From Lutimaribacter degradans (GTDB lineage Bacteria; Pseudomonadota; Alphaproteobacteria; Rhodobacterales; Rhodobacteraceae): DNA of 64,000 nt. Where the stretch lies: NCBI RefSeq assembly GCF_023703375.1, contig NZ_JAMQGO010000004.1, forward strand, positions 124,001-188,000. The letters are read 5' to 3'. The notes under the pieces were generated by a model, which was not told the DNA's origin, did no database searches, and saw only the letters and a list, made by a program, of their open reading frames with translations. Position 1 is the stretch's first letter. Each line of letters opens with the position of its first letter. A program made the position numbers and the translations under genes. Positions 1-8,676 of this stretch are shown piece after piece.

Positions 1-867
1 TTCATCCATTCTCGCCAACGCCGCGTCAAGGCCCGACACCAGGGCATCGACGGTCGCGGCATCCAGCCGCGGCGTGCCCAGATCGGCCCAACGCCGCTCT
101 TGCGCCGGACCCAGGTGCTCAAGGTAATGGCGCAGGCCACCCTCACCGCCCCCCATGTGATAGGTCAGGTGCGGCCCCATCAGCGCCCATCGCAGCCCCG
201 GGCCGGCGCTGACCGCGCGATCGACATCCTCGACAGTCGCGATTCCCTCGGCCACCAGGTGCACCGCCTCGCGGTACAATGCGGCGGTCAACCGGTTGGC
301 CACGTGGCCGCGCGACTCGCGCAACGGCACGACGATTTCCCGCCCCAAGCCTTCATAGAAAGCGCGCGCGGTGGTGACCGTCTCTGCCTCGGTGTGCCGG
401 CCCGGCACCAGTTCGACCAGCGGCACGAGATGCGGCGGGTTGAACGGATGACCCACCAAGATACGCCCGGGATGGGCCGCGCCCTGCTGCATCTCGCTGG
501 CCATCAAGGCCGAGCTTGACGAGGCGATGATGACATTGGCCGTGACATGCGCCTCGATCCCGGCGATGATCTCGCGCTTCACCGGCAGCCGGTCCGGCCC
601 GCATTCCTGCACGAATTGCACGCCTTGCAACGCCGCCTGCATGTCCGGCGTCACCCGCAATGCCGCCTGTGCCGCCTCAAGCGTTGTCCGCGCCAGCCCC
701 AGCGCCTGCAAATCCGGCCAGGCCGCGGCAAGCTGTGCAAGCACGCGCGCCTCGGCCGCCTTGTCGATATCCTGGACGGTGACCGACAAACCATGCGCCA
801 GGAACAACGCCGCCCACGAGGCACCGATCAAGCCGCCGCCAATCACCGTGACACGCTGTATCTCCAT
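1..867 (-). CDS. 3-hydroxyacyl-CoA dehydrogenase family protein (C-terminus cut by window edge)
   Basis: The frame reads from an ATG at 867 to the left edge without a stop, so 289 residues are visible and the C-terminus is missing. An N-terminal Rossmann fold is clear from VIGGGLIGAS (residues 8-17). The following HPFNPPHLVPLVEL segment and the later SRGHVANRL match the 3-hydroxyacyl-CoA dehydrogenase / lambda-crystallin group, which includes L-gulonate and L-carnitine 3-dehydrogenases. It is therefore an NAD-dependent oxidation of a 3-hydroxy acid or its CoA ester; the substrate cannot be told from sequence. A purine-rich RBS lies just upstream, partly inside a 23-nt sequence that recurs before the gene at 34112. 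Confidence 0.85.
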   Translation of the reverse strand, partial: MEIQRVTVIGGGLIGASWAALFLAHGLSVTVQDIDKAAEARVLAQLAAAWPDLQALGLARTTLEAAQAALRVTPDMQAALQGVQFVQECGPDRLPVKREIIAGIEAHVTANVIIASSSSALMASEMQQGAAHPGRILVGHPFNPPHLVPLVELVPGRHTEAETVTTARAFYEGLGREIVVPLRESRGHVANRLTAALYREAVHLVAEGIATVEDVDRAVSAGPGLRWALMGPHLTYHMGGGEGGLRHYLEHLGPAQERRWADLGTPRLDAATVDALVSGLDAALARMDE

Positions 868-880
868 GCGCACCCCTGCC

Positions 881-903
881 CTTCCTCTTGCTCAAAATAC
901 CCC
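881..903 (-). repeat. 23-nt leader repeat, copy A
   Basis: This stretch matches 34118-34140 at 20 of 23 bases and lies in the same orientation and place, just upstream of a start codon. On the coding strand it runs from GGGGTATTT into an AAGAGGAAG purine run that can serve as a Shine-Dalgarno sequence. Confidence 0.5.
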
Positions 904-1042
904 CGTCGGAGGCGCCTACAGAACCACCCGCGCATCGTATCGAGGTTGGCCAGCCATGCCAACGCAGGCCACTGCCCATAGGCCCCAAGCACCAAGGCGA
1001 GATACCGGGTGCGCGCGCCCGACCAAATCAAACCACCAAACG

Positions 1043-1071
1043 AAAAACGCCGCCAGGCAATGCTGACGGCG
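1043..1071 (-). terminator. Rho-independent terminator after rplT
   Basis: On the minus strand a 9-bp stem (CGCCGTCAG with CTGGCGGCG, one G-T pair) around a six-base loop is followed by five T. It begins 26 bases beyond the rplT stop. Confidence 0.85.
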
Positions 1072-1096
1072 CTTGATTCTTTTACTGCGAAACGGC

Positions 1097-1462
1097 TCAG
1101 GCCGTCAGGGCACCCTTGGCCTGGTCGACGATCGCGCCGAATGCCTCGGGCTCGTGCACGGCCAGGTCGGCCAGAACCTTGCGGTCCACCTCGATGCCGG
1201 CCATCGTCAGGCCGTTGATGAACCGGCTGTAGCTCAGCTGGTCGTCATGGGCGCGCACGGCCGCGTTGATCCGCTGGATCCACAGGGCGCGGAAATTGCG
1301 CTTACGGTTCTTGCGGTCACGGGTGGCGTACTGGTTCGCCTTGTCGACCGCCTGACGGGCGACCTTGAAGGTGTTCTTGCGACGGCCATAATAGCCTTTC
1401 GCGGCCTTGATGACCTTCTTGTGACGGGCGTGGGTGGTGGTACCGCCTTTGACTCGGGACAT
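1097..1462 (-). CDS. rplT: 50S ribosomal protein L20
   Basis: The 121-residue product matches L20 in length and sequence: it starts MSRVKGGT, continues with [16 protein letters not shown], and carries the [15 protein letters not shown] region. L20 binds 23S rRNA early in large-subunit assembly. It starts 13 bases after the rpmI stop, so the two are co-transcribed from the promoter at 1752-1780 and end at the terminator at 1043-1071. infC, which often precedes this pair, is not here. Confidence 0.97.
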   Translation of the reverse strand: MSRVKGGTTTHARHKKVIKAAKGYYGRRKNTFKVARQAVDKANQYATRDRKNRKRNFRALWIQRINAAVRAHDDQLSYSRFINGLTMAGIEVDRKVLADLAVHEPEAFGAIVDQAKGALTA

Positions 1463-1475
1463 GGATCAGACCTCC

Positions 1476-1676
1476 TTAGCGCGCGTAGGGCATCATCGGC
1501 TTGATGATCTGCTCATCAGCCTTGGACAACGTGGTTGTTCCCCGCGCGTTGCGGATGAACTTGTTGGTGCGTTTGATCATGCCGTGGCGCTTGCCCGCCT
1601 GGGCCGCCTTGATCCGGCCCTTGGCCGTCACCTTGAACCGCTTCTTGCAGCTCGATTTCGTCTTCATCTTGGGCAT
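1476..1676 (-). CDS. rpmI: 50S ribosomal protein L35
   Basis: The start at 1676 gives a 66-residue basic protein, the usual L35 length, beginning [17 protein letters not shown]. An AAGAGGAG Shine-Dalgarno sequence sits just upstream, while longer in-frame starts have none and cross the promoter. L35 is a small component of the large ribosomal subunit. It is the first gene of the rpmI-rplT operon. Confidence 0.96.
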   Translation of the reverse strand: MPKMKTKSSCKKRFKVTAKGRIKAAQAGKRHGMIKRTNKFIRNARGTTTLSKADEQIIKPMMPYAR

Positions 1677-1751
1677 TTCCGTCTCCTCTTGATCGGTCGA
1701 CAACGCACGACTCGGCATGCCACCTTGGCCGGCCGCGCGGAACGAGTGCGC

Positions 1752-1780
1752 CGTATAGTGCGCCCCGGCCGGGGTTGCAA
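1752..1780 (-). promoter_or_regulatory. Sigma-70-type promoter for rpmI-rplT
   Basis: On the minus strand TTGCAA and TATACG are separated by exactly 17 bases. Transcription would start near 1745 and give a leader of about 70 bases before rpmI. Confidence 0.6.
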
Positions 1781-1813
1781 GCCCCAATCGCCGGGCGAGC
1801 TTTCGACGGGGCT

Positions 1814-2041
1814 TCAGATGAAGCGCGCGACCACACGCACGAAGACGTCGGGGATATCTTCAATATTGTAGCCCCCCGGCTTGGTCGCGATGGCCCAGAC
1901 CACCAACCCGCCCCCGGCCATCAGAACCAGGGTCGCGACGCGCGGGGCGCGGCGGTCTGAAAAGGCGCTGACGATCGAGGGGATTGCAAAAACGCACAGC
2001 ACGAAGCCCACGACCAAGGCCAGTTCACTGTCGAAACTCAT
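1814..2041 (-). CDS. Small membrane protein of unknown function
   Basis: This 75-residue product has two hydrophobic stretches, about residues 7-26 and 34-51, joined by a short basic SDRRAPR loop, and a charged C-terminus. I do not recognise a named family. It lies 36 bases downstream of pyk on the same strand and just before the rpmI promoter, so it is probably transcribed with pyk. No strong Shine-Dalgarno sequence is visible. Confidence 0.7.
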   Translation of the reverse strand: MSFDSELALVVGFVLCVFAIPSIVSAFSDRRAPRVATLVLMAGGGLVVWAIATKPGGYNIEDIPDVFVRVVARFI

Positions 2042-2077
2042 GGTTTACCCGCCCGCGATTGTTGAAACTCACCCAAG

Positions 2078-3523
2078 CTACTCCGGATCGGCGGCGAAAA
2101 TCAAATGTTCCGCGCAGGGCGCCACGCGCAGGATGTTGGTGGTGCCCGGCACGTTGAAAGGTACGCCGGCGATCACCAGTATCTGGTCCTCGGCGCTGGC
2201 ATATCCTTGCGCACGCGCCGCGCGGGCCGCGTTGACCACCGCCATCTTGAACCGGCTCAACTCACCCGTCATCACGCAATTGACCCCCCAGGTCAGGGCC
2301 AGGCGCCGGGCCGTGCCCCGCACCGAGGTCATGCCGATGATCGGCACGCGCGGGCGTTCGCGCGCTGTCAGGGCCGCGGTGGTGCCGCTTTCGGTGTAAC
2401 AGCAGATCGCGCGGATCTCGGTCGTCTCGGCGATTTCGCGCGCGGCGGCAACGATGCCGTCGGCAATGCTGTGCCGGTCGGCGCGGCGGCTTGCCTCGAT
2501 CACCTCGACATAGGTCGGGTCGCTTTCCACCTCGATGGCGACGTTATCCATGGTTGTCACCGCTTCGACCGGATATTCGCCCGCCGCCGACTCCGCGCTC
2601 AGCATGATGGCATCGGCGCCTTCATAGATCGCCGTGGCCACGTCCGACACCTCGGCGCGCGTGGGCACCGGGCTTTCGATCATGGATTCCAGCATCTGCG
2701 TAGCCACGATCACCGGCTTGGCGGCTGCGCGGCATTTGCGCACCAGGCGCTTCTGGATCGGGGGCACGTTCTGCACCGGCAGTTCAACGCCCAGGTCACC
2801 CCGCGCCACCATGATGCCATCGCTGGCCGCAAGGATTTCGTCAAAGGCTTTGACGGCGGCCGGCTTCTCGATCTTCGACAGGATCGCTGCACGCCCCTGC
2901 GTCAGGTCGCGCGCTTCGTGCACATCCTCGGGGCGCTGCACGAAGCTGAGCGCCAGCCAGTCGACCCCCAGCTGGCAGACGAATTCAAGATCGGCCCGGT
3001 CCTTTTCGGACAGCGCGGCCAGCGGCAGCACCACGTCGGGCACGTTCACGCCCTTGCGGTTGGAAATCGTGCCGCCCACCTTCACCACGCAATCGGCGTG
3101 CTCGGCGCTGCATTCCTGCACCGCCAGGCGGATCTTGCCATCATTCACCAGCAATTCGGCGCCCGGTTCCAGAACGGCGAAAATCTCCGGATGCGGCAGG
3201 CAGACGCGGGTGGAATCGCCCGGCGTCGGGTCAAGATCAAGCCGGAACGCCGCGCCCTCTTCCAACTCTTCCTCGCCCTTCTCGAACTCACCCACCCGCA
3301 GCTTGGGCCCCTGGAGGTCGGCGAGAATGGCAATGGGGCTGTCAAGGTCGCGCTCAACCTGGCGGATCATGGCGTGCCGTTCGCGAATCTCGTCGTGGCT
3401 GCCATGGCTCATGTTCAGGCGGAACACGTCCGCCCCCGCCTCGTGCAGAGCCCGGATCATGTCATAGCTGTCCGATGCCGGCCCCAGCGTGGCCACGATT
3501 TTCACATTGCGGTGTCGTCTCAT
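2078..3523 (-). CDS. pyk: Pyruvate kinase
   Basis: The enzyme converts phosphoenolpyruvate and ADP to pyruvate and ATP in glycolysis. Family motifs are KIVATLGPASDS near the N-terminus, ADLQGPKLRVGEF, the active-site SKIEKPAAV, MVARGDLGVELP and VIVATQMLESM. Starting at 3523 (MRRHRNVKIV) gives 481 residues, the normal bacterial length. In-frame ATGs at 3559 and 3580 would add 12 or 19 residues absent from the family. It is divergent from the amidohydrolase at 3618. Confidence 0.96.
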   Translation of the reverse strand: MRRHRNVKIVATLGPASDSYDMIRALHEAGADVFRLNMSHGSHDEIRERHAMIRQVERDLDSPIAILADLQGPKLRVGEFEKGEEELEEGAAFRLDLDPTPGDSTRVCLPHPEIFAVLEPGAELLVNDGKIRLAVQECSAEHADCVVKVGGTISNRKGVNVPDVVLPLAALSEKDRADLEFVCQLGVDWLALSFVQRPEDVHEARDLTQGRAAILSKIEKPAAVKAFDEILAASDGIMVARGDLGVELPVQNVPPIQKRLVRKCRAAAKPVIVATQMLESMIESPVPTRAEVSDVATAIYEGADAIMLSAESAAGEYPVEAVTTMDNVAIEVESDPTYVEVIEASRRADRHSIADGIVAAAREIAETTEIRAICCYTESGTTAALTARERPRVPIIGMTSVRGTARRLALTWGVNCVMTGELSRFKMAVVNAARAARAQGYASAEDQILVIAGVPFNVPGTTNILRVAPCAEHLIFAADPE

Positions 3524-3617
3524 TCTGCCCACCCCCGGTTTTCGGATTTTATCCTGCATGGCAATTCCAATTTGCCGCATTCTGTCCTAGAGCGTGCGCA
3601 AAGGAAATGACAGCCCG

Positions 3618-4358
3618 ATGACATACGAACCCTTCGAAATCGTCAACGAAACCGCGCAAGCGCGATGGCTGATCACCTGCGATCACGCCGCGAACACGGT
3701 GCCGCCCTTTGTCAATGACGGCCATCTTGGGCTGGCGGCGGGCGACATGGAACGCCACATTGCCTACGACGTGGGCGCCGCGGGTGTCACGCGCGAACTG
3801 GCGCGGTTGCTGGACGCGCCCGCCGTGCTATCGAATTTCTCGCGGTTGGTGATCGACCCGAACCGGGGAGAAGACGACCCCACGCTTTTGATGAAGCTCT
3901 ATGACGGCACGATCATCCCCGCCAATCGCCATGCCGACGCGCAAGAGCTGACCCGGCGGTTGACCCGCTGCTACCGGCCCTATCACGAGGCGGTGGCGCG
4001 GCTGGCCGCGCGGCGCGACGACACGGTGATCGTCTCGATCCATTCCTACACACGGCAGTTGCAGGGCCGTCCGCCCCGGCCTTGGCATGTGGGCATTCTC
4101 TATGCCGCAGACACGCGGCTTTCCAGGCCCCTTGTCAACCTGCTGCGCGCCGAGCCTGACCTGTGCGTGGGCGAGAACGAGCCCTATGGCGGGCACTTGC
4201 CGGGAGATGCCATCGCGCGCCACGCCATAGCGCAGCAACGCCACAACACCCTGATCGAAATTCGCAATGATCTGATCGAAACGCCACGGGACCAGGCCGC
4301 CTGGGCCGCGCGCTTGGCGCCGTTGCTGACCCGCGCGCTGGATCACATCGGCAATTGA
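3618..4358 (+). CDS. N-formylglutamate amidohydrolase family protein
   Basis: The product (246 residues from the ATG at 3618) belongs to the N-formylglutamate amidohydrolase family, which hydrolyses N-formyl-L-glutamate or related N-acyl amino acids. Diagnostic stretches are WLITCDHAANTVP at the N-terminus, SRLVIDPNRGEDDPTL, VSIHSYTR and ENEPYGGHLPGDAI. The start was chosen because an AGGAA sequence precedes it and the homologous region begins there. There are no histidine-degradation genes nearby, so the physiological substrate is open. Confidence 0.85.
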   Translation: MTYEPFEIVNETAQARWLITCDHAANTVPPFVNDGHLGLAAGDMERHIAYDVGAAGVTRELARLLDAPAVLSNFSRLVIDPNRGEDDPTLLMKLYDGTIIPANRHADAQELTRRLTRCYRPYHEAVARLAARRDDTVIVSIHSYTRQLQGRPPRPWHVGILYAADTRLSRPLVNLLRAEPDLCVGENEPYGGHLPGDAIARHAIAQQRHNTLIEIRNDLIETPRDQAAWAARLAPLLTRALDHIGN

Positions 4359-4408
4359 CCGCACCGCGCGCCACGCGCACATTCTGCACATCGCAAAGGG
4401 AGACCGAG

Positions 4409-4723
4409 ATGGACGACCAGACCCGCACCGAGATCGAGGCCGCCGCCTTTCGCCGCCTGCGCCAGCACCTGATGCAGGACCGCCCGGATGTGCAGAATAT
4501 CGACCTGATGAACCTGGCCGGGTTCTGCCGCAACTGCCTGAGCCGCTGGTACCAGGAGGCCGCAGCAGACCATGGAATCGAGTTGTCCAAGGACGCCGCG
4601 CGCGAGATCTATTACGGCATGCCCTACGACGAGTGGAAGGCGCAGAACCAGTCCGAGGCCGACGCCCGGAAACAGGCGGCTTTCCAAAAGGCATTCGCCA
4701 AGAATGTCGGCAAGAAGGACTGA
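4409..4723 (+). CDS. DUF1244 domain protein
   Basis: The 104-residue product is the single-domain DUF1244 family of alpha- and gammaproteobacteria. Recognisable stretches are NLAGFCRNCLSRWY with its CRNC cysteine pair and YGMPYDEWKA. The biochemical role is unknown. It follows the amidohydrolase by about 50 bases on the same strand and a GGGAG sequence precedes the ATG at 4409. Confidence 0.85.
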   Translation: MDDQTRTEIEAAAFRRLRQHLMQDRPDVQNIDLMNLAGFCRNCLSRWYQEAAADHGIELSKDAAREIYYGMPYDEWKAQNQSEADARKQAAFQKAFAKNVGKKD

Positions 4724-4746
4724 GACGGACCGGCCCCAGACGCCAC

Positions 4747-4764
4747 GTTTGATCATATTCAAAC
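4747..4764. promoter_or_regulatory. Palindrome upstream of the MFS gene, candidate operator
   Basis: GTTTGA and TCAAAC are perfect inverted arms around six bases, centred about 45 bases before the MFS start. It also matches 9 of 10 fixed positions of the FNR consensus, but one half-site reads TTCAA. No regulator gene is adjacent. Confidence 0.35.
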
Positions 4765-4800
4765 TTGCGCAGATCGCTGCGCCGGTCTAGCAGATTGCGC

Positions 4801-6021
4801 ATGACAGAAATCGCACAACCCCAAGCCGATGACAGCCGCGCCAAGCGCAACGTCGTGATTCTTGTTCTGGCCCAGGCCATACTGGGCGCGCAGATGCCGA
4901 TGATTTTCACCATCGGCGGGTTGGCGGGGCAATCGCTGGCCAGCAATGCCTGCTGGGCGACATTGCCGATTTCGCTGATCGTTCTGGGCTCGATGCTGGC
5001 GGCCACGCCGATTTCGGCCCTGATGCAGAAATACGGCCGCCGCACCGGCTTCTGGATCGGGGCAAGCTGTGGCGCGCTTGGGGGGGCCGTCGGGGCCTAC
5101 GGGCTTTACCTCGCCTCGTTCCCGATCTTCCTGCTCGGCAGCCTCATCACCGGCGTCTACATGTCGGCGCAAGGGTTCTACCGCTTTGCCGCGGCCGATA
5201 CCGCGTCGGACGATTTTCGCCCCAAGGCGATTTCCTATGTCATGGCGGGCGGGCTGGCCTCGGCCATCATCGGGCCGCAACTGGTCAAGATCACCAGCCA
5301 GGCGATGGTGATTCCCTTCATGGGCACCTACCTGGCGGTGATCGGCGTCAACGTCATCGGGTCGCTGCTGTTTCTGTTTCTCGATATCCCGAAACCGCCC
5401 GTCCCCAGCGAGGACGCGCCGCGCGGCCGCTCGCGGTGGGAAATGATCACCACCCCGATCATCGCCGTCTCGGTGATCTGTGCCATGGTCTCTTACGCAC
5501 TGATGAACCTGGTGATGACCTCCACGCCGCTTGCCGTGGTGGGGTGCGGGTTCGAGGAAGGCAACGCCGCCGACGTGGTCACCGCGCATGTTCTGGCGAT
5601 GTATGTGCCCAGCTTCTTTACCGGGCACCTGATCGCGCGTTTCGGCGTGAAAACCATCGTCGCAAGCGGCCTTGTTATCCTGGGCGCGGCGGGCGTTGTC
5701 GCGTTGCAGGGGGTCGAGCTTGAAAACTTCTTCATCGCGCTGATCCTGCTGGGCGTGGGCTGGAATTTCGGCTTCATCGGCGCCACCACAATGCTGGCCG
5801 GCGCGCATGAGGCGCACGAGCGTGGCCGCATGCAGGGCCTGAACGACCTGATCGTTTTCGGCGGCGTCACCTTCGCCTCGCTCGCTTCGGGCGGGCTGAT
5901 GAACTGCTCGGGCGGGAGCGCGATTGAAGGCTGGGCCAGCGTCAACCTTGCGATGGCCCCGTTCCTGGTGCTGGCGGGCGGCGCGCTGATCTGGCTCGCC
6001 ATGCGCCCGCAAGAGGATTGA
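4801..6021 (+). CDS. MFS transporter
   Basis: The 406-residue product has about twelve hydrophobic segments and the layout of a major facilitator superfamily permease. A cytoplasmic loop motif after TM2 is seen in MQKYGRRTGFWIGASCG, and the two six-helix halves are separated by a charged loop near residues 198-216. The substrate is unknown. The start at 4801 (MTEIAQPQ) was chosen because upstream codons are low-quality basic sequence. The gene ends in a palindrome shared with the convergent ketoacyl synthase gene. Confidence 0.85.
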   Translation: MTEIAQPQADDSRAKRNVVILVLAQAILGAQMPMIFTIGGLAGQSLASNACWATLPISLIVLGSMLAATPISALMQKYGRRTGFWIGASCGALGGAVGAYGLYLASFPIFLLGSLITGVYMSAQGFYRFAAADTASDDFRPKAISYVMAGGLASAIIGPQLVKITSQAMVIPFMGTYLAVIGVNVIGSLLFLFLDIPKPPVPSEDAPRGRSRWEMITTPIIAVSVICAMVSYALMNLVMTSTPLAVVGCGFEEGNAADVVTAHVLAMYVPSFFTGHLIARFGVKTIVASGLVILGAAGVVALQGVELENFFIALILLGVGWNFGFIGATTMLAGAHEAHERGRMQGLNDLIVFGGVTFASLASGGLMNCSGGSAIEGWASVNLAMAPFLVLAGGALIWLAMRPQED

Positions 6022-6064
6022 TCGAGCGCGCAGCGACACAGGGGGCAACGCCCCCGCGCGATCA
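6019..6064. repeat. Nested inverted repeat holding both stop codons of a convergent pair
   Basis: Outer arms TGATCG and CGATCA contain the TGA of the MFS gene and the TGA of the opposing ketoacyl synthase gene. Inside is a GGGGGC-AAC-GCCCCC hairpin at 6041-6055. No T-run follows on either strand, so termination is possible but not shown. Confidence 0.45.
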
Positions 6065-7270
6065 GACCTTGCGCAGGGCCAGAACCGCGTTCAGCCCGCC
6101 AAAGGCAAAAGCATTCGACAAAGCCACGTCAACCTTGGCCTCGCGCGCCTCGTTCGGCACAACGTCCAGCGCGCATTCCGGGTCGAACTCTTCATAGCCG
6201 ATCGTGGGCGCGATCACCCCGTCGCGCACCGCCATGATACAGGCCAGCAATTCCACGGCGCCGGTTGCACCGATCAGGTGACCATGCATGGATTTCGTGG
6301 ACGAGATCATCAAATCATCCGCGTGGGTGCCGAACACGTCGGCCACGGCCGCACATTCTGTCTTGTCATTGGCGGCGGTGCCCGTGCCATGCGCGTTGAT
6401 ATAGCACACGTCCTCGGGGTTCAGCCGCGCATCGCGCAACGCGCCCGAAATCGCCCGCGCCGCACCCTGTTTCGACGGCATCACGATGTCGGAAGCATCC
6501 GACGACATGGCATAGCCCGCCACCTCGGCCAGGATCTCGGCGCCACGCGCGCGCGCGTGTTCGTATTCCTCGAACACGAAAACCCCCGCGCCTTCGCCCT
6601 GCACCATACCGTTGCGGTTCGCCGAAAACGGGCGGCAGGCATCCTTTGACATGACGCGCAGCCCTTCCCACGCTTTCACCCCGCCAAAACATAGCATCGA
6701 TTCAGACCCGCCGGTGACCATCGCCGGCGCCATGCCGGTGCGCACCATCTGGAAGGCCTGCGCCATCGCGTGGTTCGACGAGGCACAGGCCGTCGACACC
6801 GTGAAGGATGGCCCCTTCAGATTGTATTCCATGCTGATATGCGACACCGCGGCATTGGTCATCAGCTTGGGCACGACGAAGGGATGCACCCGGTTTTTCC
6901 CTTCCTCGTAGACGGCGCGATAATTGTCGTCCCAGGTGCTGACACCGCCGCCGGCGGTTCCCAGCACCACGCCGGCGCGCGCCGCCAGGTCGCCGATGAA
7001 CTCTAGCCCCGACTGGTTGATCGCTTCTTTCGCGGCAACAAGGGTGAACTGGGTGAAACGGTCATACAGCGTCATCTGCTGACGATTGAACCGGCCCTCG
7101 GCCTCGAACCCCTTGACCTGCCCGCCGATCGAGATCGAAAGCCGCTCGACATCGCGGAACTCCAGTTGCCTGATACCGCATCGGCCTTCGCGCATGGCCT
7201 CAATCGTTTCGGGCACGTCATGGCCCAGGGCGTTGATCGTGCCCGCGCCCGTTATGACGACTCGCTTCAT
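6062..7270 (-). CDS. Beta-ketoacyl-ACP synthase (FabF-like)
   Basis: The 402-residue product is a condensing enzyme of the FabF type that joins malonyl-ACP to an acyl chain. The catalytic set is visible: Cys162 in STACASS, His294 in NAHGTGTAANDKTE and His331 in STKSMHGHLIGATGA. Its start overlaps the stop of the ACP gene by ATGA, so the two are translationally coupled. It closes an operon with an L,D-transpeptidase and an LpxD-like acyltransferase, which suggests a dedicated acyl chain for the envelope rather than bulk fatty acid synthesis. Confidence 0.9.
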   Translation of the reverse strand: MKRVVITGAGTINALGHDVPETIEAMREGRCGIRQLEFRDVERLSISIGGQVKGFEAEGRFNRQQMTLYDRFTQFTLVAAKEAINQSGLEFIGDLAARAGVVLGTAGGGVSTWDDNYRAVYEEGKNRVHPFVVPKLMTNAAVSHISMEYNLKGPSFTVSTACASSNHAMAQAFQMVRTGMAPAMVTGGSESMLCFGGVKAWEGLRVMSKDACRPFSANRNGMVQGEGAGVFVFEEYEHARARGAEILAEVAGYAMSSDASDIVMPSKQGAARAISGALRDARLNPEDVCYINAHGTGTAANDKTECAAVADVFGTHADDLMISSTKSMHGHLIGATGAVELLACIMAVRDGVIAPTIGYEEFDPECALDVVPNEAREAKVDVALSNAFAFGGLNAVLALRKV

Positions 7271-7527
7271 GCGTGCTGCTCGGCCACCAGCTTTTCGATT
7301 CCCTGCACGATCTGCCTGACCGAGGATATATCGAAATCGCTTTTTTCCGGCTCGTTGGCGTTGAAGGGTACGGATATGTCGAACGCCTCTTCGATGGCAA
7401 AGATCGACTCGACCAACCCTAGGCTGTCGATACCCAGATCTTCCAACGTGCTGTCCATCGTCACGTCAGACGGTTCCAGCACCGCTTGCTCCGCGATGAT
7501 TTCGATGACCTTGTCCTTGACATTCAT
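7267..7527 (-). CDS. Acyl carrier protein (atypical)
   Basis: This acidic 86-residue protein has the four-helix ACP pattern and a phosphopantetheine site at Ser35 in GIDSLGLVE. The usual Asp/Glu after DSL is Gly here, and the C-terminal half is unlike the main AcpP, so it is probably a specialised carrier in the manner of rhizobial AcpXL. It lies between an LpxD-like acyltransferase and a ketoacyl synthase, with ATGA overlap to the latter. Which acyl group it carries is not evident. Confidence 0.88.
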   Translation of the reverse strand: MNVKDKVIEIIAEQAVLEPSDVTMDSTLEDLGIDSLGLVESIFAIEEAFDISVPFNANEPEKSDFDISSVRQIVQGIEKLVAEQHA

Positions 7528-7556
7528 GCCCGGGCCTCCCTTCAGCTGCCGCCGAT

Positions 7557-8648
7557 TTAGTCGCTCTGTCCCGGCTTGAAAACCGCTTTTTGCAACGCAG
7601 CGACCTGCTTCATCAGGCGCGGCAGCCGGCGCAGCGCCTTGTAGGTTTCGATATGGGTATCCATTTTCATCGCCGGATAGCCCATCATCACGCGGCCTGC
7701 GGGCACATTGGCCAGCACCTTGGTGGCGCCGCCGGTTATCACGTTGTCGCCGATGAACAGGTTGTCGGATACGCCGGTCTGCCCGCCCAACACCACGTTA
7801 TTGCCGATCCGGGTCGAGCCAGCCACCCCCACAAGTCCGCAGATCAGGCAATCATTGCCGATCACCACGTTGTGGCCGATCTGGGCCAGGTTGTCGAATT
7901 TCACGCCATTGCCGATCTGCGTGTCGCGCACGGTGCCCCGGTCGATGCAGCTGTTCGCGCCCAGCTCGACATCGTCGCCGATGGTGACGTTGCCCAGCGA
8001 ATGGATGCGCGCATAGGCCTGCGCGGTAATCTCGCCCTGGTCGCCCAGGCTGTCGCGGACGCGTTCGATGCTGCTTTGCTCGGGCGTGACGAAGGAATAG
8101 CCATCCGCCCCCACCGTGGCCCCCGGCTGCGCGATGAAGCGTTCGCCGATGGTCACGCGGGCCCCGATCCGCACGCCCTCGCGCAGATAGGCGCCCTGCC
8201 CCAGAACCGCGTCGGCCCCGACAAAACACTGCGGCCCGATCACCGCGCCGGCGCCGATGCGCGCGCGCGGGCCGATCACGCTTAGCGGGCCGATACTGGC
8301 ATCGTCCGCAACCTCGGCCGTGGGGTCGATAACGGCCGTGGGGTGCACCCCCGGCGCGAAACCCTGCCCCGGGTCCATCATCGCCGAAAGCCCCGCCATC
8401 GCGTAACGCGGGCGCGGGGCGATGATCGCGGCCTCCAGCCCCAAGCCCTGCCAATCCGCCCCGTCCCAGACCAGCGCGGCACGGGCGTGCCCCTGCACCA
8501 GCCCGGCGGCGAATTCCGGCTTCATCGCCAGCGCCAGGTGATCGGGCCCGGCCATTGCGGGCTCGGCCACGCCTGTTACCGAAATATCAGTGGCGCCAAG
8601 GGCCTTTGCCCCCAGCGCCTTTGCGATGTCGTGAATGCTGTGGCGCAT
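7557..8648 (-). CDS. LpxD-like UDP-3-O-acylglucosamine N-acyltransferase
   Basis: The 363-residue product has an N-terminal uridine-binding-like domain (to about 100), a left-handed beta helix of hexapeptide repeats (about 105-320) and an alpha-helical tail. The catalytic His is His259 in QIGHNVVIGND. LpxD adds a 3-hydroxyacyl chain from ACP to lipid A precursors. The usual neighbours (bamA, fabZ, lpxA, lpxB) are absent, so this may be a second LpxD or the housekeeping copy relocated. Its own ACP and ketoacyl synthase genes follow within 30 bases. Confidence 0.88.
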   Translation of the reverse strand: MRHSIHDIAKALGAKALGATDISVTGVAEPAMAGPDHLALAMKPEFAAGLVQGHARAALVWDGADWQGLGLEAAIIAPRPRYAMAGLSAMMDPGQGFAPGVHPTAVIDPTAEVADDASIGPLSVIGPRARIGAGAVIGPQCFVGADAVLGQGAYLREGVRIGARVTIGERFIAQPGATVGADGYSFVTPEQSSIERVRDSLGDQGEITAQAYARIHSLGNVTIGDDVELGANSCIDRGTVRDTQIGNGVKFDNLAQIGHNVVIGNDCLICGLVGVAGSTRIGNNVVLGGQTGVSDNLFIGDNVITGGATKVLANVPAGRVMMGYPAMKMDTHIETYKALRRLPRLMKQVAALQKAVFKPGQSD

Positions 8649-8676
8649 CTCGGCCCCCTGTCGTTCGGGGCCTGAT

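Noticed and set aside
843..1031. A 62-residue minus-strand frame upstream of the dehydrogenase gene
   Set aside because: It has only a TTG start, no RBS, and its end runs through the leader repeat and into the dehydrogenase gene. A few stretches look protein-like, so it could be a relic, but it is not supported.
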